A stretch of DNA of 64,000 nt from Pictodentalium vernedei (taxonomy: Eukaryota > Mollusca > Scaphopoda > Dentaliida > Dentaliidae), in the NCBI GenBank assembly GCA_031216915.1, contig CM062296.1, positions 793,967,823-794,031,822 on the forward strand, read 5' to 3'. Shown one piece after another: positions 33,888-43,555 of this stretch (position 1 is its first letter; every line of letters starts with the position of its first letter). The notes beneath the pieces were generated by a model that was given only the letters and a program-made list of their open reading frames with translations, searched no databases and was not told where the DNA came from. A program made the position numbers and the translations under genes.

Positions 33888-34774
33888 CTGTTTGGCCCTT
33901 CATCAGTCAACATCTCACTGATCTTTGTGCTTGTAAATCTCAGTTTAAAGGATGCCAGACACGTAATTTTTGGAGAAATGGTGATTCTAAGGAGGATATA
34001 GAAGGAGGAGAAGGAAAAGGAGTGACAAAAAATAATCAGGGCTGTACTTAAAATTTTTTATGAAATTATGTTAAGTTGCCTATTTTCGAGGCATGGGCCT
34101 CTTGTTGTCATTCTTGCTAAAATGTTGCACTGCTTATTCAGTGTTTCCTCTCCCCTGGCCTTCTAAGTCCCCCCTTGCAATTCTCCCATGCTTTTTGCAT
34201 ATTTTTGAGAAAGTTCATTTCTAAAATTCTCTTGGGCGAGTTGCTTGGTTACAGAATGTTTTCTGTTATTTTCCCCATAGTTACGTTTTCACCCATGGGT
34301 GTATAAACGTTGTGTTCTGCATCTTCCATCTGATGTTCTGCAGATTCTCCCCTGGGAGTCTCTGTCTTGCATCAGATAGAGTGTAATTTTGATGACTGAT
34401 TTCGGGCCGGTTTTTTCAGTGCCTGGAGTCATGTTTTCTGGTGTTTTACACTGTTTGTTTACATTGGCAACAGCCTTTTTTGAGGGGGGCTGTTTGCCTT
34501 TGGTGTAGTTTATCTCACTATAAGATACATTTCTATTATCCGTAAGTGTCTCATTAATTATTTAATATAAATTTAAAATTTTTGACCACACTTAGCCATC
34601 GGATCCATCGGGGCTCAACGTTACTTTTCAGAAACTTGGGCTTCGCTGAAAAAATATTTTTTCAAAATTATTTTGATTTGCAATTGTTTTTTCATTATTA
34701 ATGGATCATGTTATTATGTATCTTTGTGTCAGGGGTTTGTGCGAGTAACTAGGACTTGTTGTTGACTTTTCACA
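33888..34774 (+). promoter_or_regulatory. DIRS 5' leader of copy 5
   Basis: No ORF. The same leader occurs in copy 3 (17780-18671) and, diverged, in copy 4 (23810-24700), with matching blocks such as 'ttcacccatgggtgta', 'tgatttcgggccggt' and 'caacgttacttttcagaaac'. Conservation between copies marks it as part of the element, probably the 5' untranslated leader. No TATA-type promoter could be assigned with confidence. Confidence 0.6.
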
Positions 34775-35212
34775 ATGAAAGGATATTGTTCAAATTGTAA
34801 TGGGAAGAAATCTTCCTCTGACTTTCATGATCATTGTATTAATTGTAGTCAGTGTTCTCGCACTAATCCCTGTTCTATATGTCAATATTGGGATGACAAA
34901 CATTGGAAACGTGTGTCACGGTATGTTGTTACTGGAGAAAGGGCTATGCCGGCTCTTTCTCCGCAAGGTCACTCTACTTTCTCAGTTTCTATTTCAGAGG
35001 AACAAGAACAGGGTGATGTTTCCATGTTATCTTCTGCTAGTGCGCTTCCGTCGTCACAAATGAATACAGAGCTAGCGGCAAAAGTGCTCATGGAGATTAA
35101 ACAAATGTCGTCCGCTAGCTCGCCCGGTGTAGCGTCCATTCACCGAATGGTTCGGCAGCCGGGTTCGTCCGATGCGGTCCAGGAGGAAATTTGGGTGATG
35201 CGAGCACTATAA
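34775..35212 (+). CDS. DIRS ORF1, Cys/His-rich small protein
   Basis: 145 codons from ATG at 34775. The N-terminus is a compact Cys/His cluster: C5, C8, H18, H20, C21, C24, C27, C33 and C36, in CxxC pairs that could bind zinc. A Ser-rich middle and a C-terminus ending WVMRAL follow. The terminal stop (gcgagcactataa) is recognisable in copies 2 and 3 and, altered, in copies 1 and 4, so this is a real ORF end and not a recent mutation. The next gag frame overlaps the last 20 nt in the -1 frame. Role unknown; by position it may be the first gag-type protein or a nucleic-acid-binding accessory. I do not recognise a named family. Confidence 0.7.
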   Translation: MKGYCSNCNGKKSSSDFHDHCINCSQCSRTNPCSICQYWDDKHWKRVSRYVVTGERAMPALSPQGHSTFSVSISEEQEQGDVSMLSSASALPSSQMNTELAAKVLMEIKQMSSASSPGVASIHRMVRQPGSSDAVQEEIWVMRAL

Positions 35213-36862
35213 ACATTCAATGTGCACACCCAGTGACGGCAGATAGTAGGCGAGATCGGAGGAAGCCTTTGAGTCCGGTTCCTAGCTCGTCCAGGTCCAG
35301 CCAGGCCGCGAGCGAGAGAGGCCCCTCTCTCGTACAACAACATCTGGGACCAGATGTTGTGGTACAAAATGTGTCGCAAGCGGAGCATACGTCCGTCGCT
35401 CGGGACGCTCCGTTGTATAGGCAGTCCGCGGAGACTGTTCAGGCTTCTTCTTCTCGTCAGCGCACACGACCGCACCTTGGCTGCGTGACCGCCGATATCT
35501 TACCAGCTTCGCCAATCAGGGATTCTTCGGCGACCAGGCCACACCATCCGGCAGACAGGGACACGAGGCCGATGGACTCCGGACATTCGCATAGAAAAAG
35601 TATGCAGGAGCCATCTGATGCGGAGCTGCCCTCGGTGAAGCAGCGAAAGACCGCCTCCGCAGGTCTCGACGCCGGACATACTTGTGCAGATAGCACAACT
35701 TATCGCAGCATCCCAGCAGCCGACAGAAACGGTGTCGGATTGGGAATTATCCGACGGCGCTGGGTCGGTACGCTCCGCCGAAGCATCGGGGGCGGACGAC
35801 CGGGAGCATCATGAGGTCCGACCGGATGGTGAAAGGGATACGGATGATTTGGAGCTATCCCTTTCGGAACAACATAAAGCTGCCGTGGACTTCATCCGGC
35901 ACTTTCTCCCTCAAGTTGTTCCGTCGGGCCAGACTGCTGCGGTTCCGGACAAGAGGATTATAGCGTCATTGGACTCTGATTTTTTTGAGCGGTTCAGGGA
36001 CATCGCTCCCGAGTTTCCGTCGCAGTCCAATAATGTTGTAAGAACATTTGAATTATTGAACGACGCTATATTTAAACTTGCTTCCAGAACGGGGAAAGCA
36101 GGTTTCTTGTCCGCCAATACTCTCAACCTGCCTTTCATTAATGCAAGGAATAAATTCGACACGGCAGGACAGGGTATTCCGAGAGTTCCTCTGCGTATGG
36201 ACGACGAGGCGGAAGACTTAGAGCTATCATTACCGTCATCGGCTTCTATTCCAACCGCGGTGTTGGAAACAGCTATTTCGTCTAACAGAGCCAATTTAGA
36301 TGCCTTATCTTACGCAGATCACCTTACTAAGGCGTTATCACTGCGCCTTCAAGGGAAAGAATTTCAGGATATACAATCCTCTTTAAGACTTCTTTCAAGG
36401 GCAGTAGCTTATTCCACGTGTAACTCCGCCCTTTCAGTGGCAAACCTGGAGTTGGTTAGACGTGACGCAGCCCTAGCTACATCCACACTCGTGGATACTA
36501 AGGTGAAGAACTCTCTCAGAGTCGCTTCGGTCTCCGGAGAACTTCTCTTTGACGGCAAGCTTTCTGCTATTTATGATAAAATTACAAAGAAAGCTTCGGA
36601 TTCTCTGTTGTTCAAATCTGCTTCTAAGAAGTCAGATACGGCAGACAAGAATAAGACAGGCACTTCTGGGTCTAATGCGCCCAAGAGAGGTTCCTATAGA
36701 GGTTCTGGTGCGTCCTCTTGGTCTTATTCGAGAGACCGTCAGGGTAGCGACTCTCGTTCGGGACGTCCTTCGGGCCGGGACAACCGGTCGGACGCCCCGA
36801 GGTCGGCGGGTCGTGGAGGACGTGGTTTCTCCTACCGCAGGCCTCGCAGGTCCAGGAGGTGA
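35191..36862 (+). pseudogene. gag-like protein of DIRS copy 5, broken by a 2-nt deletion
   Basis: The first part reads in one frame (ATG/TTG region at 35191 to about 35651): Arg/Ser-rich with SERGPSLVQQHLGPDVVVQN. The second reads in another frame (about 35652-36862): QIAQLIAASQQ, a helical middle (LELSLSEQHKAAVDFIRHFL), TLVDTKVKNSLRVASVSGEL, then an Arg/Gly/Ser-rich tail ending RGFSYRRPRRSRR, typical of RNA-binding gag C-termini. At the joint copies 1, 2 and 4 have 24 nt between 'a(a/g)gaccgc' and the 'tc(c/a)' codon where copy 5 has 22 nt, so the frameshift is a private lesion. Gag would package element RNA in the cytoplasm. Confidence 0.75.
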
Positions 36863-38651
36863 TGGCTTAAACCTCTATCGCGTACCGGTTGGCGGAAGGT
36901 TGTCAAGCTTTTCACAAGAATGGGCGTCGATTACGGACGACCCTTGGGTGAGAGGAGTGACTTCGGAAGGTCTAAAGATATCCTTCAAACGAAAGCCTCC
37001 ATTAACTCGAAGTCCAAAGTGGACTCAACTTCCGTCAAATCCGCAGAAAAGAGACGCTCTATTATCAGAGGTGCAGTCTCTTTTAATGAAGAACACGGTA
37101 GAGGTCGTAGAAAACCAGGAGACTCCGGGATTCTACAGCCATCTGTTTCTGGTTCCGAAACCAGACGGCTCGTTCCGTCCAGTCATAGATTTGAGCTGGA
37201 TAAACAAGCTGATCGTCGCTCCGAAGTTTTATATGGAGACGATTCGGTCGGTCAGAGCGAGTTCGTCTGCGGTAACGTCCCCCTACCTGGACGACATTCT
37301 TCAGAGGTACGGCAACGAGTTAACGCTTCAGAACGATGTTCAGAATCTACTTCTATTGCTCCGACGTCTCGGTTTTATAGTAAACGAGGAGAAGTCGGAT
37401 CTGGTGCCGTCCAAGTCATTCACACATCTGGGAATGAGCTTCGAGACGCACAACAATCTCGTTCGTCTGCCGTTAACCAGCGCGAAATTAGTCAGTTGTT
37501 ACGCTCGCTATTGTCTGCACGCAGACAAAGTCACGGCGAGAGAATTTATGAGACTGATAGGTCTGTGCGGAGCCGCTGCGGATCTCATTCCGTTGGGGCG
37601 GTTACGCACGCGTCCTCTCCAAATTTTCTTGACTCAGAATTGGAGTGTGAAAATTCATTCGCTCGACGTAGACGTTCTCTTGTCAGATCAAGTGAAACAA
37701 GAGATTCAGACTTCGGCAAACATTCAGTGGTTAACTCAGGGAGTTCCGCTGCAGTTGCCGGATCCGAGTTTTACCATTATGACAGATGCCAGTCAAACAG
37801 GTTGGGGTGCATCATTGATTCCAACGGATTCGAGATGCCAGGGTCTTTGGGATCCGCAATTCCTGGGCAAGCACATAAACATCAAGGAAATGATGTCAAT
37901 TTGGCTTGCGTTACGTCATTGGATGGACATTATTCACAATGCTCATGTCCAAATCCTATCCGACAATACGACAGTAGTGGCGTATATACGGAATCAGGGA
38001 GGCACTCATTCAGTTCCGTTGTTCAATCTAACGGAAAGAATCCTTCTGTTTGCGCTAGAACATCAGGTTCTTCTTTCGGTCCGTCACATACCGGGTCGTC
38101 TGAATGTGCTAGCAGACTCCCTTTCACGAAAGGGTCGCTTGTTGCCGTCGTCTGAGTGGACTCTCAACAAACAAGTATTCAATCAGATTTGCTACCAATG
38201 GGAACGGCCAATGATAGACTTATTTGCGACACATCTCAACAATCAGTTGCAGACGTATGTGTCTCCGTGTCCGGATCCAAGAGCATTTGCAGTAGACGCT
38301 CTGTCGATCCCTTGGGACGGAATGATAGGATATGCGTATCCTCCAGTGCCGTTAATTCAGCAAGTATTGCTAAAGATAAAACAATCTCAATGCAAGATTC
38401 TGTTGGTAGCATCTCTGTCGCCACAGAGACCGTGGATAAATCTACTCAGGTGTCTGTTGTGGGACCTACCGCGAAAGCTTCCTCCACGGGAGGATCTTCT
38501 TTCGCAGGGGAAATTGCGTCAACTCCATCACAACCCGCAAGGTCTCAACCTTCACGTTTTTCCGTTGTGCGGTCCTTCTTGCATGGCAAGCACTTTACAG
38601 GACGAGCAGTGGACGCGATTTCTAACTGTAGGAGGACCTCCTCTTCGCTAA
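36863..38651 (+). CDS. DIRS reverse transcriptase-RNase H polyprotein (RT core deleted in frame)
   Basis: The frame is open from 36549 to 38651 (700 codons); the part before about 36863 overlaps gag in another frame and is probably not used. Numbering from 36549: the RT fingers motif LVPKPDGSFRPVIDLSW starts at residue 201, then INKLIVAPKF, a junction at about residue 238, YLDDI at 246-250, LGMSFETHNNLVRLP, and RNase H with D413 (TDAS), E447 (KEMM), D472 (SDNTT) and D523 (LADS). A DIRS-typical C-terminal segment follows (PMIDLFATHLNN, AVDALSIPWDG). Copy 2 has about 187 bp more between the 'gcgagt' and 'tcgtctg' flanks of this junction; that DNA encodes RT motif A/B. Here it is gone without loss of frame, so the RT should be inactive while RNase H looks complete. 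Confidence 0.85.
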
Positions 38652-39607
38652 ACTATGCGGCTAAGTGGAAGGTTTTTCGTCATTGGTGTAGGGATCATTC
38701 TGTAGATATTTTCGATCCCTCTATACCAGACATTGCCAACTTTCTAGTATACTTGTTTGACGAAATCAAACTGCAGCCTGTTACTATTAAGGGTTATAGG
38801 TCTATGTTATCTGATACCTATGCACATCATGATAGTTTACAAATTGGATCTAATGTCTCTTTATCTAAGTTGGTTAGAAACTTCTTGATAAATAGACCCA
38901 GAACTCTTAGATTAATTCCTAAATGGAATTTAGCTTGGGTTCTTCTTAAATTGAAGGAAAAGCCATTTGAACCTCTTGGGACAGTAGATTTCAAATTCTT
39001 ATCTTATAAGACAGCTTTTCTCTTAGCTTTCTCTTCTGCTAGAAGAGTCAGTGAGCTTCATGCACTGTCGGTGGATGATTCTCACTATCGTAGTGTCGGG
39101 AACACTATCACCTTCACTACTAATGTGGGTTTTTTAGCTAAGAATCAGGCTCCTAATAAATATCCGGAACCTATTGTTATTAAGGCTCTTCCGTCTTCAG
39201 ACGGGCGTAGGCCTTTTCTCTGTCCTGTTAGAGCGTTACGTATCTATAAACAGAGATCTCAGTTTATCAGAAAGGGACGGAAACGTTTCTTTCTGTCTTT
39301 GATGCCTAATAGAAGGAACATTTCGGTCCATTCTATTGCTAGATGGATTCAATTAACTATCCGTACTGCTTATGAGAGTTTATCTTCTTCTCAGCAGTCT
39401 GTGCTTAAGATTTCCGCTCATGAAGTAAGAGCTCTTGCTACTTCTTGGGCTTATGCTAATAGTATTGCTATTACTGACTTAATGAAGGCTACTTATTGGT
39501 CTCAGCCATCCACATTCACGAATTTTTATCTCAGAAATATTGAGTCCATTTCTGGAGACCTGCATTGTTTAGGTCCGTTATCTGTTGCTCAGAATGTCGT
39601 CCACTAA
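38156..39607 (+). CDS. DIRS tyrosine recombinase (YR)
   Basis: Frame of 483 codons from GTG at 38156; the first ATG is residue 15 (38198). It overlaps the 3' 496 nt of the RT-RNase H frame, as is usual in DIRS elements. An N-terminal core-binding region contains NYAAKWKVFRHWCRDH and IKGYRSMLSDTY. The catalytic domain shows the R-HxxR-Y signature: Arg at 296/297 (SARRVSEL), H422 and R425 (HEVRA), Y458 (NFYLRN). No stop or frameshift interrupts it. The enzyme would insert the circular cDNA by site-specific strand exchange in the nucleus, without the target duplication made by DDE integrases. It is the only intact copy in the window and could act on the other copies. Confidence 0.9.
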   Translation: MDSQQTSIQSDLLPMGTANDRLICDTSQQSVADVCVSVSGSKSICSRRSVDPLGRNDRICVSSSAVNSASIAKDKTISMQDSVGSISVATETVDKSTQVSVVGPTAKASSTGGSSFAGEIASTPSQPARSQPSRFSVVRSFLHGKHFTGRAVDAISNCRRTSSSLNYAAKWKVFRHWCRDHSVDIFDPSIPDIANFLVYLFDEIKLQPVTIKGYRSMLSDTYAHHDSLQIGSNVSLSKLVRNFLINRPRTLRLIPKWNLAWVLLKLKEKPFEPLGTVDFKFLSYKTAFLLAFSSARRVSELHALSVDDSHYRSVGNTITFTTNVGFLAKNQAPNKYPEPIVIKALPSSDGRRPFLCPVRALRIYKQRSQFIRKGRKRFFLSLMPNRRNISVHSIARWIQLTIRTAYESLSSSQQSVLKISAHEVRALATSWAYANSIAITDLMKATYWSQPSTFTNFYLRNIESISGDLHCLGPLSVAQNVVH

Positions 39608-39704
39608 ACAGTTGCAACTATAGTTATGCAGGCTTTCTGTTCCGGCAGTGACTCCGTCGGGCTGCCCTCTTCGCTCTGGGCTATTTGACCCAGGGCAAGG
39701 GGAA

Positions 39705-39721
39705 GGGGGGGGGGGGGGGGG
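39705..39721 (+). repeat. Poly-G tract of DIRS copy 5
   Basis: 17 G, about 100 bp after the YR stop, between 'ccagggcaaggggaa' and 'cgggtgttcccttaggtc'. Same position in copies 1, 2 and 3. Confidence 0.85.
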
Positions 39722-40212
39722 CGGGTGTTCCCTTAGGTCACCTGCTTTATAGTGAAAAGCAAGGGAATGCCTCCTCCGAAGTCAGTATTTCTGAGTCGCT
39801 TCCGGGATGGTTTTAAAGTGTAATATTAATGTTAAAATTCATTCATGTCATATTTTTAAAGTGTAGCTCGGTGTGAAGCATTTGTATATGTCAAGTGTCA
39901 AACGGGCTTTAATATACAATACTCGGACACTTTTAAAAGATTATAAAGAGTCTCAATTCTCTGGACTACTTTATTTATTGGCTTACTTTAAAAATAATTA
40001 GTATAAGGGTTATTCTGGATGTTAATAGAGAACATGAATGTTATTGTGCTCAATTATAAAGGGTATTGTATCTTTCTAATTTAATATTAAATAAGAAAGA
40101 TACATGTAAAGCCTAATACTCCTTTTCTCCTTAAGGAGTTACCTCTTTATTATATAGTTGAGCTTATTGGATTTTCCTCTATATCCTAGGCCCTCCAGCC
40201 TTTTTACTATTC

Positions 40213-40300
40213 AGCTAAGTCTGGGTCATTGGTACAGTATAAAAATGTTAAAAAATTTATAGTAATTTATATATTTTTTATACTTACCAATGACCCAGAC
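40213..40300 (+). repeat. Internal complementary region (ICR) of DIRS copy 5
   Basis: 88 bp. The first half (agctaagtctgggtcattgg onward) is the reverse complement of 33686-33719. The second half (to 'ccaatgacccagac') is the reverse complement of 40545-40602. The two meet at 'aaaaatgttaaaaaa'. The ICR therefore records the circular junction of the two ends, with gtt/aac as the probable recombination core. Confidence 0.92.
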
Positions 40301-40375
40301 GGGGATGGCCCTCCCAGGAGTTGGGAACTCTTGCCTCCCCGCTGAGTACATAGCGCTGACCAGGCACTGCCAGTA

Positions 40376-40602
40376 AGAATGATAATTGGCGCCAATTCCG
40401 GGACGTCCTTGACACTGCGCATGCGCAGTAGGGGCGAAGTATGGAGGTCCTATAGGACATGATTTCTTTTGGTTTTGGATGCAAATTTTGGGGATTGGGG
40501 CCAAAATTTGCGTTTGGCCCTGGTTTTGTTAGAGTTAGCACCAGCTAAGTCTGGGTCATTGGTAAGTATAAAAAATATATAAATTACTATAAATTTTTTA
40601 AC
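40376..40602 (+). repeat. Right inverted terminal repeat of DIRS copy 5
   Basis: Inverted match of 33686-33887 plus an A/T-rich outer end finishing 'aaattttttaac'. It includes the intact palindrome ACTGCGCATGCGCAGT. Confidence 0.93.
40414..40429. promoter_or_regulatory. NRF-1-like palindrome in the DIRS terminal repeat
   Basis: ACTGCGCATGCGCAGT contains TGCGCATGCGCA, which fits the known NRF-1 consensus (YGCGCAYGCGCR). The same site is at 4158-4173, 17725-17740, 23335-23350 and 23752-23767 (TCTGCGCATGCGCAGA), and with one change at 33835. It is the most GC-rich island in the repeat and a candidate promoter element for element transcription. Confidence 0.5.
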
Positions 40603-41439
40603 TTTTTGACGTTTTGAGAACACACCCTCTGATGTCATCAGCTATCAGTTTATTATTTATCTATAGATATCTCAAGACATAGTAGTCCTTTAATTATGTT
40701 AATATAGTTAATATGACCTGGTTAACAACAAATTGAAAAGAAACTATATAAGTTAGTTATAGGAAAACCATTACGTGTACAGTGCATTAAAAATTTGAGT
40801 CCAGTTCAGCAAGCTAATTAACATCCACCTTTGACTATAAATAGATTCCTCACTAAACTGAGCTATTTCATTTCCATGACAACAAACAACCTTGCTGTGT
40901 TTGTAAATATTGATGGAAGCATGCTTAATTAGTTTTCAAGTCAGGAGGGGGATTGGAAATGCAATAACAAATCGCTCGACAAATAACCAGACAGATTTGT
41001 ACCATGGGGGCAGGGCTGTAAATTCGCGTGGGGGCAGGGGGGGAGGGGTGTTGTTGGGCAGGATGAAACCTCCCAATATTTTTGTGGAGTTTTAATAATT
41101 TGTCGGTCAGGTTGATAAACCTAGCTTTGGTGTAAAAAAGAAACCCAGCTGTGTTTTCAAACCTGGGCCAGAGGTCTGCAATATATATATTTTTTTGCTG
41201 CACACATGAACGTACCACACCAAAAAATTAAATTGTTTACATTAGGTCCAAGTTTGGACTTTCCAGGGCCATGGTCGGACCAACAATTTGTTAACTAATG
41301 GTTCTTCAGAGTCGCCAAACACATAATAATTTGTGCAAGTCTAGTGCCAGACAATTCCCGACTGGTGTGGGGGTGGGGGGGGGGGGGGGGGGGGCACTAG
41401 ATATTCTGGGAGGTGGGGAGGGCCAGACAAGAAATGCCA
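40603..41439. other. Non-coding stretch with one dispersed repeat
   Basis: Contains the inverted 110-bp repeat (40782-40890) shared with 31497-31607, a G-rich stretch near 41027-41056 and a G run at 41377-41394. No coding evidence; short frames here have no motif. Confidence 0.5.
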
Positions 41440-41449
41440 TTTAGCTTAT

Positions 41450-41520
41450 GATCCCGCATTGGAACGATCTCCTCGAGCTCGTTCCAATGAGGGGTCATAG
41501 GCTATGTTTTTGAGACAAAA
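41450..41520. repeat. Fold-back repeat (GGAACGAGCTC family)
   Basis: 'cattggaacgatctc' faces 'gagctcgttccaatg', followed by 'taggctatgtttttgagac'. Better-preserved relatives are at 53118-53217 and 46295-46365. Confidence 0.65.
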
Positions 41521-41715
41521 ATTTAAATTTTTAGGTAGTTCAATAATTTATTTTGCAAGTGTCGTCTACTACCTGCGTTGGGTAAAGGGTTAACTGGTGA
41601 TTTTTAAAAAAAAATTTTTCTAAAATTTGGAGACTTAATCATGTCATCGGTTTTCAATTTCGGAGTTTCCTTGATCATTTTTAGAAAATGTCATTCTATG
41701 TGTTTTAACTGGTGA

Positions 41716-43555
41716 TTTTTAGCTCAACTTTGGCGAAAGGCCAAATTTGAGCTTTTGTCATGGCCCGTCGTCTGTCTGTCCGTACGTCAACAATTGGATA
41801 CGGCTCGGGCTAGAGGCCGTATTTATGAACCGATCTTTACGAAACTTCTTGGGTACCTTTGTTATGACCGTGGGATGAGAACAAGTGTTTTTGGGTGCGG
41901 CCCAAAATTCAAGATGGCTGCCAGCCGCCATTTTGTACTGACGATGCAGAAATCTGTTTTTTTGTACAGAACTTCCATATGAAAGCTCTGGTTTAAATAA
42001 TTTTTTGTATGAATGTTTAGTACCATGGGATACATCACATATAATACGGGTTTTTTTCTCGTGCGTAAATTGTGCAAATTAGACTAATTTTGATGTTTTT
42101 TGGGGTTACTTTCAGCACTGTAAGTGCAAATGCCAATAAGGCTCGGGCTAGAGGCTGTATTTATGAACCGATCCTTACGAAACTTCTTGGGTACCTTTGG
42201 TATCACTGTGGGACGAGAACGAGTGTTTTTGGGTCCGGTCCGAAATTCAAGATGGCCGATGGCAGCCATTTTGTACAAAATTAGGTGCAATCAGATTTTT
42301 GCACAGAACTTCCATATGAAAGCGCTGATTTGAATAATTTTTTGTGTGAATGTTTAGTACCATGGGATACATCACATATAATATGGGTTTTTTTCTCGTG
42401 CAGAAATTATGCAAATTAGATGAACTTTGATTTTTTCAGTGCGACTTACACACGGTAAGTACACATGTCAATACGGCTCAGACTAGAGTCTGTATTTATG
42501 AACTGATCTTCACGAAATGTCTTGGGTACCTTTGTTATCACCTTGGGACGAGAACGAGTGTTTCTGGGTGCGGTGTAAAATTCAAGATGGCTGCCAGTGG
42601 CCATTTTGTACCGAAATTAGGTCTAATCAGTTTTTTGTACACAACTTCTATACAGCTCAGACTAGAGGCCATATTTATGAACCAATTTTTACGAAACTTC
42701 TTGGGTACCTTTGTTATCACCGTGGGATGAGAGCGAGTGTTTTTGGGTGTGGTCCAAAATTCAAGATGGCCACCAGCAGCCATTTTGTACCAAAATTAGT
42801 GCAATCAGTCTTTTGTACAGAACTTCTGTATGAAAGTTCTGATTTGAATAAATTTTTGTATGAATGTTTAGTAACATGGAATACATCACATATTGTAAGG
42901 GGTTTTTTTTCGTGCAGAAATTATGCAAATTAGATGAACTTTGATTTATTCAGTGCTACTTACACAATGTAAGCACACATGTCAATACGGCTCAGGGTAG
43001 AGGCTGTATTTATGAACCGATCTTCACAAAACTTCTTGGGTACCTTTGTTATCACCTTGGGATGAGACTGAGTGTTTCTGGGTACAGTCCAAAATACAAG
43101 ATGGCTGCCAGTGGCCATTTTGTACCGAAATTAGGTCCAATCAGTTTTTTGTCACAAGTTCTATACAGCTCGTATTTATGAACTGATCTTCACAAAACTT
43201 CTTGGGTACTTTTGTTTCCACCTTGGGACAGGAACGAGTGTGTTTTAGTGTGCCTGTGTTATCACTGTGCTATGAGAACAAATATTTTGGGGTTCAGTCA
43301 GACCCACTCTGGGACTCAAAGATTTTTTTCTAGTTTAGCATCTGACTGTCACCCACCTTTACAATACTTTACCTATACATTTGTTATAGGCAACGGTCAG
43401 TATTTATGTACAGACCGTTACAATACTTTATATGTACCTTTGTTATCAGGTCATTACCTAGATGTTTGTCATTGCTGTGTCACATACTATACATGTACAT
43501 GTCTTTGTGTTGACAAGTTGAGCTACAGTGTCATTGACACTTTCATTTAAATAAA
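41716..43555 (+). mobile_element. Short-TIR element with internal tandem units carrying YY1-like motifs (copy A)
   Basis: Starts TTTTTAGCTCAACTTTGG and ends GACAAGTTGAGCTACAG with 'tgtcattgacactttc', giving inverted ends TAGCTCAAC/GTTGAGCTA. The interior has at least five units starting near 41802, 42141, 42475, 42655 and 42990, spaced about 335 or 180 bp. Each includes 'tagaggc(c/t)(g/a)tatttatgaac', 'acttcttgggtaccttt' and 'aaattcaagatggc'. No transposase. The second copy (52265-53110) has two units. Short frames here are shadows of the repeat. Confidence 0.65.

Larger units (their letters stand above)
33686..40602 (+). mobile_element. DIRS-like tyrosine-recombinase retrotransposon copy 5 (best preserved, 6.9 kb)
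   Basis: Complete architecture: left inverted terminal repeat, leader, ORF1 (34775-35212), gag (35191-36862, frameshifted), RT-RNase H ORF (to 38651), overlapping YR ORF (38156-39607), 17-bp G tract, 88-bp ICR (40213-40300), right inverted terminal repeat. Inverted repeats, an ICR complementary to both ends and a YR in place of a DDE integrase are established hallmarks of the DIRS order. The two terminal repeats differ at roughly seven positions by eye, so the insertion is older than copy 3 or the ends have evolved separately. Gag is broken by a 2-nt deletion and RT lacks its core, so this copy cannot be autonomous although YR and RNase H read well. Confidence 0.96.

Noticed and set aside
36920-38155. 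411-codon plus-strand frame across the RT-RNase H region
   Set aside because: It is a shadow: the 36549-38651 frame over the same DNA carries all RT and RNase H motifs, while this frame is Ser/Arg rich with no domain.
41755-42933. Several frames of 70-138 codons on both strands
   Set aside because: They recur because of the tandem units of the repeat and contain no protein motif.
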